A stretch of DNA of 64,000 nucleotides from Laburnicola sp. R22_1 (lineage: Eukaryota; Ascomycota; Dothideomycetes; Pleosporales; Didymosphaeriaceae), in NCBI GenBank assembly GCA_014281115.1, contig JACONQ010000004.1:3038001-3102000 (forward strand). The letters run 5' to 3'. The translations under genes and the position numbers were made by a program. How positions within the stretch are numbered: position 1 is the first letter of the stretch; the number at the start of each line of letters is the position of its first letter. The notes below the pieces were generated by a model. The model worked only from the letters and a program-made list of their open reading frames with translations. It was not told the origin of the DNA and ran no database searches. Shown here one piece after another: positions 39,148-50,853 of this stretch.

Positions 39148-39256
39148 TGTTCCGGATCTGTATGTCGATCAAATAAGTAAGGTGGGTCTCACGCACCAAT
39201 CTCCGCAGGCTCGCTGGCTTGCCTAGTCTCCTGCGCTGAGGGGACTCCGAAGGTTG

Positions 39257-39267
39257 ATACGTAGATT
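39257..39267 (-). promoter_or_regulatory. Gypsy-1 primer-binding site (self-priming type)
   Basis: Minus strand AATCTACGTAT, one base inside the 5' LTR, is the exact complement of ATACGTAGATT inside the LTR (39317-39327). No TGG-starting tRNA primer site is present. This is the geometry of Tf1-type self-priming, in which the first bases of the transcript fold back as primer. Confidence 0.7.
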
Positions 39268-39268
39268 G

Positions 39269-39463
39269 TGTTAGGGAGCTCAGGTGACTGATAATCGAAA
39301 AAGTTGATATTGACAGAATCTACGTATGGGTGCCAGCCAAAGGTGCTGGCTAAGCTCATAAGGCGCGCGAGGCGCGCTAAGAACGCGCTAGTACCTAATC
39401 GGGACTAGCGCCGGGGAAACCTCGGTAGTCGGCGTAAGGTAACTCCGACCTGGTTCCATAACA
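39269..39463 (-). repeat. Gypsy-1 5' LTR (195 bp)
   Basis: TG...CA ends, on the minus strand TGTTATGGAACC to CTCCCTAACA. If the self-priming model holds, transcripts start at 39327, giving U3 39328-39463 and R-U5 39269-39327. A GCCAGC/GCTGGC inverted repeat lies just upstream of that point. No clear TATA box is seen. Confidence 0.95.
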
Positions 39464-41131
39464 TATAGATAGAGTACCCTAAATAGTACTCTACTAAGTT
39501 AGGATCTCTAGCTAAGACGCAATAGTAGTAAAGTTATAGGGTTTCTTATTAAAGCTAGTAGTATTATTATTATTTTTATAGCTTAGTATTACTATCTTAT
39601 CTACTATATATAATAGGTTTATCTCTTAGTAAGTGCATAATTTAGGTTAAAGGTTAAGATTGCAAAGTTAAAAATATAGTAGATACTATAATTAGTTATA
39701 GCAGTTACTTTTATATAAGATATTGCAACTATAGCCTATATATAACTATGATTTTTCTTTTACGACTAAGGGGTTTCTAATAAAAATATTACAATAATAG
39801 CAGTTATCTCTTCTACTATGGTTAACATAGAAAAGCATTTTAAGGGTATATATAACTATAAAAATCTAGATATATATAAAAATCTAAGATATTATATAGT
39901 AATATTAGACTCCCTAGACTTCTACTAAAATAGATAAGACTTATTAGAACTACTATAAGGTCTTAAGACTGTTAACTACGCAAAGCAAGCACGCCTAAAG
40001 ACTAGGTTTACTACTATACTACACTAGAGCAATTTACTAGGGGCGTAGGTCTTACTAACTTAACTTATAACTATACGTTAGGCTATAAGTTATCTAGGTT
40101 ATTACTATCTACTATTATTATAGAAGTTATATATGTCTGTCTACTATTATCGCAAAGATCCTATATATTATTACTATCTACTATTATTGCAGAGATCCTA
40201 TATATTATTAAGCATCTTTATTATATAAAGATTCTAACTAAGATTAAGTCCGCACTATACATAGAGAGGAGTAAAACAGAAGGCACTAAAACCTAGTACC
40301 TAGCACGTAGTAGTAGTAACAAAATATATATAAAATAACAATAATTTTATTATTAACTTTCTTTATAATAGTATTATTAATAGTAGTTAATAGACAGTCT
40401 ACTAGTTACTATTATAATTATTATTGTCGTTATTATAGCGAAAAGTGTTGTTAAAGGAATTATTAATTACGTAACATAGTGGTTAGTTAAACAGCCGGTC
40501 GTCCTATATATTATAAATAATAGAGAAGACGTTATAGTTAGAGATATTACTATTATTAAAACTAGATAATAATATTATTATTATCTTATCTCTTATTAGT
40601 AAGTTAAATAGGATTACTATAATTTATAGTAACTTATAATAAGTTTAATAAATAGTTATAGGTAGCTTATTTAAGTAAGCTAGACTTATAGTTATTATAA
40701 TAACTAGATTTGCTTATTAGGAAGCTACTCTTATAACTACCTTTGTAATTATTATATATAAAGCTTAGTAAGCTTATAGGTTATTATAGAGAGCTATACT
40801 ACTTATAAGTAAGTTATTTTCCTAGAGACTATAACAGTGCTAGGGGGCTAATATCTTAATATATAACCTACGTGCCGCTATAAATAAGGTAGCAGCTATC
40901 CTTTATCTCCTACTATACCTATTATTAATAGGTAACCTATAGATAAGCGTTATAGTTACTATTAGTTATATAATACTCTAGGGGAGGCATTTATACTCCT
41001 AATACGCAAAGTATTTAAGGACGTAGGGGGCCTGCCTACTACGTTAGTTAATAGGCATTGTTATTAATAACGCCCTAGAGATAGGTTAAATTTTAAATAG
41101 TTAAACTATAGTTTAACAATTACTACTATAG
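39464..41131. other. AT-rich RIP-type sequence with R1 fragment
   Basis: Degraded DNA. Apart from the R1 fragment at 39772-39844, nothing could be assigned. Confidence 0.55.
39772..39844 (+). repeat. R1 repeat, 5' fragment (copy d)
   Basis: Matches the first 70-75 bp of R1 (ACGACTAAGGGGTTTC, then AATAGCAGTTAT and AACATAGAAAAGCAT), after which similarity stops. Confidence 0.75.
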
Positions 41132-41332
41132 TGTAAGGGCACTATAGGGGTTATTATAATATATATAAGATAACTAGTAGTTAGAATCTAAATATAAAAT
41201 AGTAGCAATATCTATATAAGATAGATACGTAGGTAGGCTATATATATAGCCTCGCTTAAAACCACGATAGTACTAAAGGGGAAATAGCTAAGGATAACGT
41301 AAGCGAGTGGTTCGCATCTTAGATTAGTAATA
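41132..41332 (+). repeat. Solo copia LTR
   Basis: Starts TGTAAGGGCAC and aligns with the copia 3' LTR at 21178-21390. No copia coding sequence is visible on either side and no target duplication was found, so it is a solo LTR or a fragment. Confidence 0.7.
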
Positions 41333-41501
41333 ATTCTTTTATATAATATATTTACTTAATTCTTACTATATATAAATATTACTTAATAACTTGCGAAATA
41401 TCTTTTTAACCTTTTTGTTTTAGTTTAAGGTTAAAGTAGATTGAGATGAAAGGTTATTATATACTACGTACGACACCTAATACCCAATTACCTTTTCACG
41501 C

Positions 41502-41600
41502 TCTTTTTAATTACTAAGCAGAGTTCTCTGCTTTTTTGTTATATTATTTAAGATAAAAGCCTTTATCGTTCTACCCCTAGGTAGAATTAACGCCATATAT
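41502..41600 (+). repeat. R2 short repeat, copy b
   Basis: Same orientation as copy a, and also a short distance downstream of a copia LTR (about 170 bp). Confidence 0.8.
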
Positions 41601-42210
41601 ATATTACTTAAAAATATGTATGTTTCAATCTATTATTTGAATAGAAAGAAAAGAGATATAATATATATTTATTTAAAGAAGAGTCTTTTTTATTTTAGTA
41701 TTAATAGATAATATCTAGTACTATCTATCCTATTATCCTAGCCCTATTCTATATAATAATTGCACCTAGCACTATAGCTCTACTATATATAAGAACTATA
41801 TAATTCTACCTAAAAGCCTACTAGTATATAGTACTTAATAAAGGGCCTAGGCCTAGTTATACTACTATAGTAGTAGACGTATAAAGTGCCCCTAAGGTAA
41901 CTACGCAATTAGACTAAAAGTTTATAAAAATATCCTTTATACTAAATAACCTTAGTAGCCTATAAATATAGGTCTATATTAGCTAAAAGAATAATATTAA
42001 TATTATATAAAGCTATAGATATAATAGTAAGTTCCTAAGCTTATTTTAAAGTTAGTATTTCTATAAAAGTAAACCTATAAGAAATAGGGGAACTTATATT
42101 AATAGAGATATTCTAAAAAATATATAATTTGTATAGAAACTAGGCCACCATACTATTAGCAACGTTGGGAGGCGTTCGACTTTTATAATACTAACCCTAG
42201 GTATTTTAGT
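41601..42210. other. AT-rich RIP-type sequence, unresolved
   Basis: Nothing recognisable except a short less-mutated patch near 42140-42180. Confidence 0.5.
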
Positions 42211-42607
42211 TAATATTAATCTTCTTATTATTAATCTTCTTATTATTAATCTTCTTATTATTAACCTTCTTATTATTAACCTTCTTATTATTAATCTTCT
42301 TATTGTTAATCTTCTTATTATTATCCTTCTTATTATTATCCTTCTTATTATTAACCTTCTTATTATTAACCTTCTTATTATTATCCTTCTTATTATTATC
42401 CTTCTTATTATTATCCTTCTTATTATTATCCTTCTTATTATTATCCTTCTTATTATTATCCTTCTTATTATTATCCTTCTTATTATTATCCTTCTTATTA
42501 TTATCCTTCTTATTATTATCCTTCTTATTATTATCCTTCTTATTATTATCCTTCTTATTATTATCCTTCTTATTATTATCCTTCTTATTATTATCCTTCT
42601 TATTATA
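42211..42607 (+). repeat. 15-bp minisatellite
   Basis: 25 complete units of a 15-bp repeat (42225-42599) plus partial units at both ends. The first ten units alternate between TTATTATTAATCTTC, an AACC form and a TATCC form, with one unit carrying a G. Units from 42375 to 42599 (15 units) are identical TTATTATTATCCTTC. Because the unit length is a multiple of three and lacks stops in one frame, it creates a spurious 118-codon open frame of repeated LLLSF. Confidence 0.97.
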
Positions 42608-43473
42608 TATGTATAGGCGCGTAACTGTCCACTCTATAGAAAGCGCGTTATTTAGTTAAGAGAAGGCTATTAGTACCTTAGTAGATAGTAACCTTAAGAT
42701 CTTGCGTGATAATATACTCTATGTGTAAGAGTAAATAAACACTTAATATATCTAGTTATAGATTTTTATACTTTGTGCGTAGACAGCTGCGTTATATTAT
42801 TATCTTTAACTTTAACTCTAGTATCTATAGCCTATAGTACACTATAATTAACTATCTTATTAGTATAAGGGGCCAATTTGCACGTGCTAACAAATAGTTT
42901 CTAGTCTAACCTATTTTTAAGCTTTACCTTTTTTAATATATTTTTAGCATATCTATAGCTTTCTCTTATAGTATTGTACTATATACTAGAAGGTCTGCGA
43001 TATTTCTCTTCAAAGTATAGAAACTAGTAGGAAGAGTATTACGTATTGTTTTATTTAGAAGATTATATATAATAAGATTAAAGCTAGGAAAGCTAATTTA
43101 GTTATTAGCTAGTATAAGTACTATTATCTATAGCAAGTTAATACTGTGTAAAGATAAAATATTATATAATAAAAGGTACAGTTTAGCACTATATAAAATA
43201 GAAAATTAGCTTAATAAAAAAAAGGAGAAAAGAGCTAAAAAGAAGGGATACGTATAGAGAGATATTTAAAGTAAAGAATAGAAGAGAGAAGAATAAAGGG
43301 AGAAAAGCCTACCTTTTATATCTCTTTCTTCTATCTAGAGTCTTAATTTCTACCCCTTATTAGCGTTTATCTTCTCTTTATTTATTATTGTATAATTGTC
43401 TAATATTACTACCTTAATAGATAAGATAAATAAGTCTACTAATTATATAAGGAATAAATCTCCCTTCCTATCC
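42608..43473. other. AT-rich RIP-type sequence, unresolved
   Basis: Nothing recognisable. A purine-rich stretch (43210-43300) contains many short GAGA and AAAG runs. Confidence 0.5.
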
Positions 43474-43690
43474 TAAACTATAGTACGGCGATGTGGCCTT
43501 ACGCATGGTTTTGTATGTGGATTTTTTTTAGTTAGAGTGGACACGCTAAGCGCGCCAAGCTCGCTTAGCTCGCTTATAACGCACTAACTCCTTTTTATTA
43601 AGACTACCTTAAAACACTTTTCTGTGTTAATAATAGTAGGAGAAATAACTACTATTATTATAATATTTTTATTAGAGATTCCTTAGTTAA
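43474..43690 (-). repeat. R1 repeat, 5' fragment (copy e, inverted)
   Basis: About 215 bp matching the R1 5' end in reverse orientation. It retains more CpA and TpG dinucleotides than the full-length copies (for example CGCATGGTTTTGTATGTGG), which fits a fragment too short to be an efficient RIP target. Confidence 0.75.
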
Positions 43691-45027
43691 AAAAATCACT
43701 ATAAGAAATAAACTAAGTAAAAATAATTCTATAAAAATAATATATTATTACTGCAATCTTATTATTAACTATATAATCTTACCCTTAACTACTATTAGCT
43801 AGACTACTACTCTACTACTAATAAGCCTAATTACGCCTCTAATAAATAGTAGTAAAGTATAATAAATAGTTACTTAATAAAATCTTTCTACTAACTAAAG
43901 TAGACTAGCTAGAGTAGGAGCCGTATAAATAAGAAAATAATAGATAAATAAAATAAATATTAGTAAATAGTTAGTTTATGCAGAGGAAGAAAGAACTACA
44001 AATAGTAACCTTAATATAAAAAGTTGCTAGTGTCTATATACTATATAAATAAGGATACCTAAAGATGTTAAGGTTTTAATATTATTATATAATAGTATTA
44101 TATAGGAATTATATAACATCTATAATTAAGAAGACTTTGCGCACTCTCGGTATATAGTATAATACTATAAGAAAAAGTAGTAGGTGTGCTAAAGAACATA
44201 GTAAATTAAGTAAAGTAATAAGACTAGTTTAGTGACTATTTAGAGACTATTTGTAAGCATATGCAAATTAGTCCCTTATAGAGTTAATTATAAGCTATGC
44301 TATAGTACTAAAATTAATAATAATAATATAATACGTGGTTGCCTACGTAGTACCTTATAAAAATTCGCAACTAGCGATTATCTTTATCTATCCATTCTTA
44401 CACACACAATATAACTAATTATTATACAAGACCTTAAGGTCACGTCTAGTAAGGCGGCGGCAAAAGGTAGGAGATAGGAGTTAATTGTCTAGTAAGGCGT
44501 CGGATAGGTAAGTAAGTTGGGGTGTTATTGTTATAAGTTTATTTACTATTCTAAAACCTAGAGGAAGAAATATTAGTAAAACTTTAACGCGCTCTAGGTA
44601 CTAGGGCTTAGCGCGCACGTAACATAATATTATATAATGTTATATAATATTATGTAGGCGCTGTAATACAATAAAAAAAGTAGTAATTAAACGCAGTAGG
44701 GCCACTTAAAAACTAAATAAGTGGAGGCAGTTTATACTCTTGCCTAGAAGAGTTATATAATACCTATACGCTATAGCTTATATGCTATAGGATCTTCTTT
44801 TTTCTATCTATACTCTTTCTAAAAATAAGCAATTAATACTAAGTTATTCTATTATATTATCTTCTTTCTTATATACTTATCCTATACACTCTTTATACTT
44901 GCTAATATAGAGTATCTATTTAATATATCTAGTATATATTATTTTTATTTTACTACTTATAAAAATAGTAGTATATATTTATTAATATATTAACTTATAT
45001 TATTTGTATAAGTACTTTCTTATACTC
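43691..45027. other. AT-rich sequence with a GC-richer patch
   Basis: 44325-44720 is less mutated (ACACACA tract, two TCTAGTAAGGCG repeats at about 44446 and 44488, GCGCGCACG). It may be the end of an unidentified element. The rest is unresolved. Confidence 0.4.
44622..44655. repeat. Perfect 16-bp AT-rich inverted repeat
   Basis: Arms 44622-44637 and 44640-44655 are exact complements around TG. Confidence 0.8.
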
Positions 45028-45125
45028 TTATTAATTACTAAGTAGAGGGCTTTGCTTTTGTTATTATATTATTTAAGATAAAAGTCTTTATTATTCTACC
45101 TCTAGGTAGATTTAATTAACACTAT
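45028..45125 (+). repeat. R2 short repeat, copy c
   Basis: R2 with several transitions (AAGTAGAGGGCTTTGCTT core). Confidence 0.75.
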
Positions 45126-45309
45126 ATATATTATTTGTAATAATTAGAATAGTAAAAAGATAGCTTATAGTATAGTAGTGCTAAAGTTTTATCTCTCTTA
45201 AAGTTCTAAGTAGCCTTTTTATAAAATATTTACTTATAGGAGCTACACTAAAAATACTAAGGTTACTTAGTAGTTTAAATATATATTGTTTAATTATCTT
45301 TTTACAGTT

Positions 45310-45408
45310 TTTTTAATTACTAAGTAAAGAGCTCTACTTTTTTTTATATTATTTAAGATAAAAGCCTTTATTATTCTACCTTTAAGTAAATAAATTAACA
45401 CTATATAT
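45310..45408 (+). repeat. R2 short repeat, copy d
   Basis: A second R2 about 280 bp downstream of copy c, in the same orientation, ending just upstream of R1 copy c. Confidence 0.75.
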
Positions 45409-45422
45409 AGTTGGTTTTTTTT

Positions 45423-46565
45423 GCGACTAAGGGGTTTCTAATAAAAATATTACTAATAATAGCAGTTATTCCTTCTGCTATTATTAACACAGAAAAGCGT
45501 TTTAAGGTAGTGTTAATAAAAAGGGGTTAGCGCGTTATAAGCGAGCTAAGCGAGCTTGACGGGCTTAGCGCGCCTACTCTAACTAAAAAAAAATCTACTT
45601 GCAAAACTATGCGTAAGGCTATATTGCTATACTATAGTTTAGAGTAGAGAAGATATAAGATAGCGCTAGTGCTATAACGCTACAGCTATTGTCTTCTTTA
45701 CTATTATCCCTAAAGATTACTAGTAATAGCTGTTATATTAGCAGATTTATACTATTATAAAATATTTACTAGGTAGAAGCTTATACACTATAAGTATACC
45801 AACACTCTATCTCTATATTAAGGTTAACTTTAATAAGAAATCTACTATTATTCTATTTCCTACTATCTTCCTAAGCCCTAATACTAAAGTTGCCTTTAAC
45901 GCCGCCTAAAACTACGCTTTAATTTGTCTACTTAAAGTTACTAGGTCTACACTAAAATACTATTCTGTTTAGAAGATTATTAATAAGTTAAAGTAAAAGG
46001 TATACCTTACTCTATATAAGGCGATTCTAGTATACTAGTTAGGCTAGAAATAGATTAGTAACTATAGACGCTATAATAAATATATAGGATTTCTACTATA
46101 GTTTATTATATTACTATAGGTTAGAATAGTAGCAATAAAGGGCAAGATTAAGGGATAAGAGAAGGTGTTTATTAATAAGTTACTAGGGGAGGAGAGTGTT
46201 ACGTAGATGTGTTAGATTCTTATAGTTATTATAGTATTAAATAGTAAGCTAGTGAGCGCGTTATATAAGTATGCCACATAGTAGCGCATAAATCCGGCGC
46301 ATAAATACAGCGTAATTACTAATAATAGCAATAATAAAGCAAGAGTTAGTTTTCTATACACACTTTAAGTAAATTAATAGGTATTAGAGCACTTATAAAT
46401 AATTATAGGGTAAGTGTGTAGTAACTGCTATTGCGTTAGCAAAGACTTAGTAGACTATATTTTTAGGCACTAGACTAGAGCGGCCTTTTTATTCCAACCT
46501 ACGCAGGCTTAAATTAAAAAAAATATAGTTAAAAAGAGTAATTAACACTAAATAAATAATGCGAC
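45423..46565 (+). repeat. R1 repeat, full-length copy c
   Basis: About 1143 bp, GCGACTAAGGGG to AATGCGAC, matching copies a and b throughout. Confidence 0.8.
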
Positions 46566-49500
46566 AATACTATATATTAGGAAATCTTTTTAGCAAGCAT
46601 ATGTATCTAGAACACCTATGCAGCTCTATTCACGCCTACGTACGCTTACGCGCTAAATGCGCCCTAAGCGTCCTAGTAATATCTATTTTTTTACGTGCAC
46701 TTGCGCAACTTTGTGCATAATTATACACAATTAGTATTAAGCGCATAATAAGTTCCTATAACACGCCTTTATATTATAGCGCTAGGTAGAACTATACTTA
46801 ATTTTATACTATTTATAGCTAGAGCGTGCTATATACACTAACTATCTAATCTATATACTTTTATATTTGTATAGTTAATATTAACTATAGAGTTTGTAAG
46901 TGTATATACTTTATAATAACTTACTTCTATATAGTGTATTATAATCTACTATAAAAGTCTTCTAATTATTTATATATAAGTAGTAATAAAAATAATTAAT
47001 ATACTAGCTATTATAGTATTACACATAGTAGTAGAATTAATAAGTACGCTAGCCTTTATAGTTTTTATTTATATACAATTATTAGTAGGGTTAACGCATA
47101 TACTACTTTTAGTAGTAGTAGTAAGAATAGGTCTAATTTATACTAAGCGAGTCATATATACTAATATTATACACATAGAATATTAGGTATAATACTTAAC
47201 TATACTATACTATAGTTAGTATTTACTTTAACGGCTACTTAGACAATGATAGATATAGTGCGTTACTATAGCTTCTAGAACTATATGCTCTCTAGTGCTA
47301 TCTTTAGACTTAGGTTCTTTATACCTTATGCCTAGGGAACTATACTATTAAAAGACTTATTATTAGTAATAATGTGTTTTCTAGGGCTATAGTAGGCTAT
47401 ACATAATATTAAATCTATCTTAAGCTTCTTCTCTATATACCCTATTATACTAAGAGCCTTATTTCTAAGTGTCTCTAGTAGACTAGCTCCCCTTTATATC
47501 TCTATATAAACTCCTTCTTATTATTGCCAGTATTAAGAAAAATTCTAAGGTTAAGTAGGTCCTTATACAATATTAGAAAATACCTATAACTCTATCTTAT
47601 ATACTATTTTGTATTTCTATTTAATATTAGTATAGATATAGTTGTTAATATTAATATCTTTTTTAAGTTTAGGTGTTATTAGTTCTTTAGCACTGCGCAT
47701 ATTTGTACTTGCGTTAAATAGGGTATTCTCTTATATACTATTCTTATTTAACACTAGCTATACTTATTAACTATCTATTTACTATTACTTATAGTAAACT
47801 TACTATATTATTCTACTAGTTAGATTTAATATTACACTTATCTAACGCTAGCTATGCTTATTAACTACTTATTTATTATTACTTATAGTAAACTTACTAT
47901 ATTATCTCACTAGTTAGATTTAATATACGCAGTCTCTTTACTACCCTTTAACCCTAGCTTTATTAACTCTTCTAGTAATATAAGGGCGTAAACATTAGAT
48001 AGATTACTATAGTTACTATTATTTAATAATAGTAGTAATATTATAATCTAGCAACCTTATTTTATAATATAGCCCTATATAAATATCTTAGTAAGTATCT
48101 ATTTTAACACACTTATCCTCTTCTATAGCCTTTTAATAGCATTATATAAGGCTTATAATATTAGTAAGTTATATAGTTTAAAAGTAAAACTACTTACTCT
48201 TAATTTTGTCTACTAGGATATATTAAGTTGATCTTAAACCCTCTTTCTACTTCTCTAGCACAGTATATATTAGTAATCTAAAGTATGCTACTATACTCTA
48301 TATTAGGGTTTAGAAGTACTATTCTAAGTTAGGTGCCTTTATAATAGGGGTAAAGCTAACGTTTATACTAAATAGATACCTAGTTACTAGACTAATAAAT
48401 AGGGTACTATAAAACCTATCCTTTTCTATTTACTCTAGTATTAGTATACTATAAAAGTATATAATAAGTATATTAGACGTAATATATATTGACAATATCT
48501 AATAAAAGAAAGCTAAACCTCTCTAGTGCTCTTAAAACTTTAGGCTAGATATCTAGCATAGCAGTAGATAGCTAGTAATAGTCTTACACTATTTCTTAAG
48601 TGGCTACTATACACTATAAATAATAGCTTTAGATTTTATTATACATCTTAATTTTATTAGCCTATACTATTTATATTAATAAGTCTAGCATATATACTAT
48701 TCTTAAGCCTATATCTATAACAGTATATACTATATTCTACTACTCTTCTATAGTTAATATATTATATACCTAAGCCTAGGCATTTGCAATTAGGTGCTAT
48801 AGTAGTTTTATATATCTCTTAATATATAAAGTTGGCTTTATTAGCTTACTAGACCTCTTTTCTATTAGTAATCTTATAATTACTATTATAGACATAGCTC
48901 CTATAATAATAGAATTTTTATAAGAATAGTTTAAGCCTTTATACTACTCTTTACTAAGGTATTTTTACAGCTAACATTATTAATAGTGTTAATATTATTA
49001 GACTAGACTCGCTTCTTAGTAAGCTTAGACTAGTAGTAGGTAAATCTATTATAAGATTAGGTAGCGCCTAAGCCTTATATAGATAATTACTTATAAATTT
49101 TGTAGTAATATAGTTCCTTATATAATAGTTTCTAGTATAACTAGAAAGTTGATAGCATATGTTCTTATTTACCTATACTGCGTTATTAAGATAGTTATAC
49201 TATAGACGCTATCTTTCTCTTCTTCCTAAGCGTCTTTAGATGCTAGTATATATTAAAGCTATATAGTTGTAAGTATTAAGCAACCTATACCCTATTATAA
49301 GCTAGTCCCACTATATAGATCTAGTTCTTTGCAACTTATAACACGCGCTAACTATCTACGCAGTAAAAATATTAGTAACTTATAGTAAATTTACTTAGCT
49401 ACATTAATATACTTATAGTTTTATACTATTCTCTCTTACTTATAATATTAGATAATATACGCCTTGCCTATCTATTTCCTAGGCTTTATAGTAGTGTAGA

Positions 49501-50770
49501 TAGCATATTATAGATAATAGTGCACTATTAGTCTACACGTACTATATATTCTAATAGCACCCTTTATAGAACTAATTATAGTCCTAATAAGACTGCACCT
49601 AGAATATTGTAGTATTAGGTACCTAATACTCTTAGTTATAGGCACTATATACATATACTGCCTTTGCGCTAGCTAAAAATATATTAATATTACTATCTAG
49701 CTATTAACTAGTGTTATAGAACATCTTATTACGTTAGCTAGCATATTTATTTTAGGAATAGCTCAGTTTATTATACTATTATATTAAATTTAATCTTTTA
49801 TTAACTTACTAGTCTATCTAGTTAAGGTGCATCTTAGCTGCGTTTATATATTAACACTAGCTTTGCTCTCTATCTAGCTATTAATTATATTTATAGTAAG
49901 CTACTTATTCTATATACTTATTAGTATAATAATCTCTACCTATTCTTTTATAAGAGTATATTAGAAGGTATAATATATATAACTTAATACTATATATATT
50001 ATAAATTCTACTAACTACTAGTACTTACCTACTCGCAAAGCTAATATATTTTTACACTAGTCTATAGTAGTCTAGTTATACTACATTCTTAACTAGAGTT
50101 ATTTATAGTTGTCTATTATTAGCTTTTTAATATATTAACTTGTCTTATATAATATAGTATTGGATAGAAACACAGTAGGCATAGTTATAAGGTTATTTAT
50201 TACTAAGCCTATAGCTGCTATATCTTTTATAGTCTTACGCCCACTTATTTTAGAGGTCTGCACCACTATAAAATTTAAATATAGTCCCATTACTTTAACG
50301 CATACTACTACTACTTTAGCGCCTCTATATAGTATAGATTGCGCATCCTCTAGTGCGAATACAGACTTACTTAGAAGTCTATTATTATAGCCTTACTTTT
50401 TCCTATTTGCTACTTTATTATATTATTATATCTATTTTATTAATCTTAAGAAGTTTTAGTTGCACTATCTTATAATCTCTAAGAGACAGTTTATTACTTA
50501 CTTAGACATAAATATTTTAGGGTGTGCATCTATTACTCTACGTACTATTATAGCTACCTTTCCTTTCTTTAAGTTTGTCTAGATTAGCTTACCTAAGACC
50601 TTATTTCTAGCTAGGACAGCCTCTACCTCCTAGTATATAATGTACTACTTTATATCTAATATATTAAAGATACTCTATATAGTGTCTTTAGCTATATATA
50701 TAGAATATAGTGTGTGTGCGTATTTAAAGTCTAGTTCTATATAAGATTACATCTTAGTGTAAAATTATTA
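46566..50770. other. AT-rich RIP-type sequence, unresolved
   Basis: 4.2 kb without a recognised element. On the minus strand about 47200-50000, reading through stops gives long frames with scattered conserved-looking stretches (for example NIYYV...YYILLQYTNTRVNRKGQ near 48430-48490), so a large mutated protein gene or retroelement is possible, but I cannot name it. The plus-strand open frame 50160-50390 is not recognisable. Confidence 0.4.
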
Positions 50771-50772
50771 TA

Positions 50773-50826
50773 ACGTGTTTTACAAGCGAGCGGCCCATAC
50801 AAGCGAGCGGCCCACCCCACCAACTT
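50773..50826 (+). repeat. Pogo-1 left terminal inverted repeat
   Basis: Begins ACGTGTTTT, then two direct copies of ACAAGCGAGCGGCCC. It pairs with 52567-52620, with two mismatches in the inner nine bases. Confidence 0.95.
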
Positions 50827-50853
50827 TCTGCGACGCGTGAACTCCTACCTACC

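Larger units (their letters stand above)
32341..39463 (-). mobile_element. Gypsy-1: complete Ty3/gypsy chromovirus
   Basis: A 7123-bp element with 195-bp LTRs at both ends and a perfect 5-bp target duplication TATAG (32336-32340 and 39464-39468). It is transcribed on the minus strand: 5' LTR 39269-39463, primer region, gag, pol, purine tract, 3' LTR 32341-32535. Base composition is normal, in sharp contrast to its surroundings. The LTRs differ at only 3 of 195 positions, all transitions in the left copy. Gag and pol are open except for 12 internal TAG codons, so the element looks recently inserted and lightly RIP-mutated. Confidence 0.96.

Noticed and set aside
42303..42659. 118-codon open frame of repeated LLLSF
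   Set aside because: It is produced entirely by the 15-bp minisatellite; no start context or flanking gene structure supports a protein.
50160..50390. 76-codon plus-strand frame
   Set aside because: No recognisable domain and no supporting context in AT-rich DNA.
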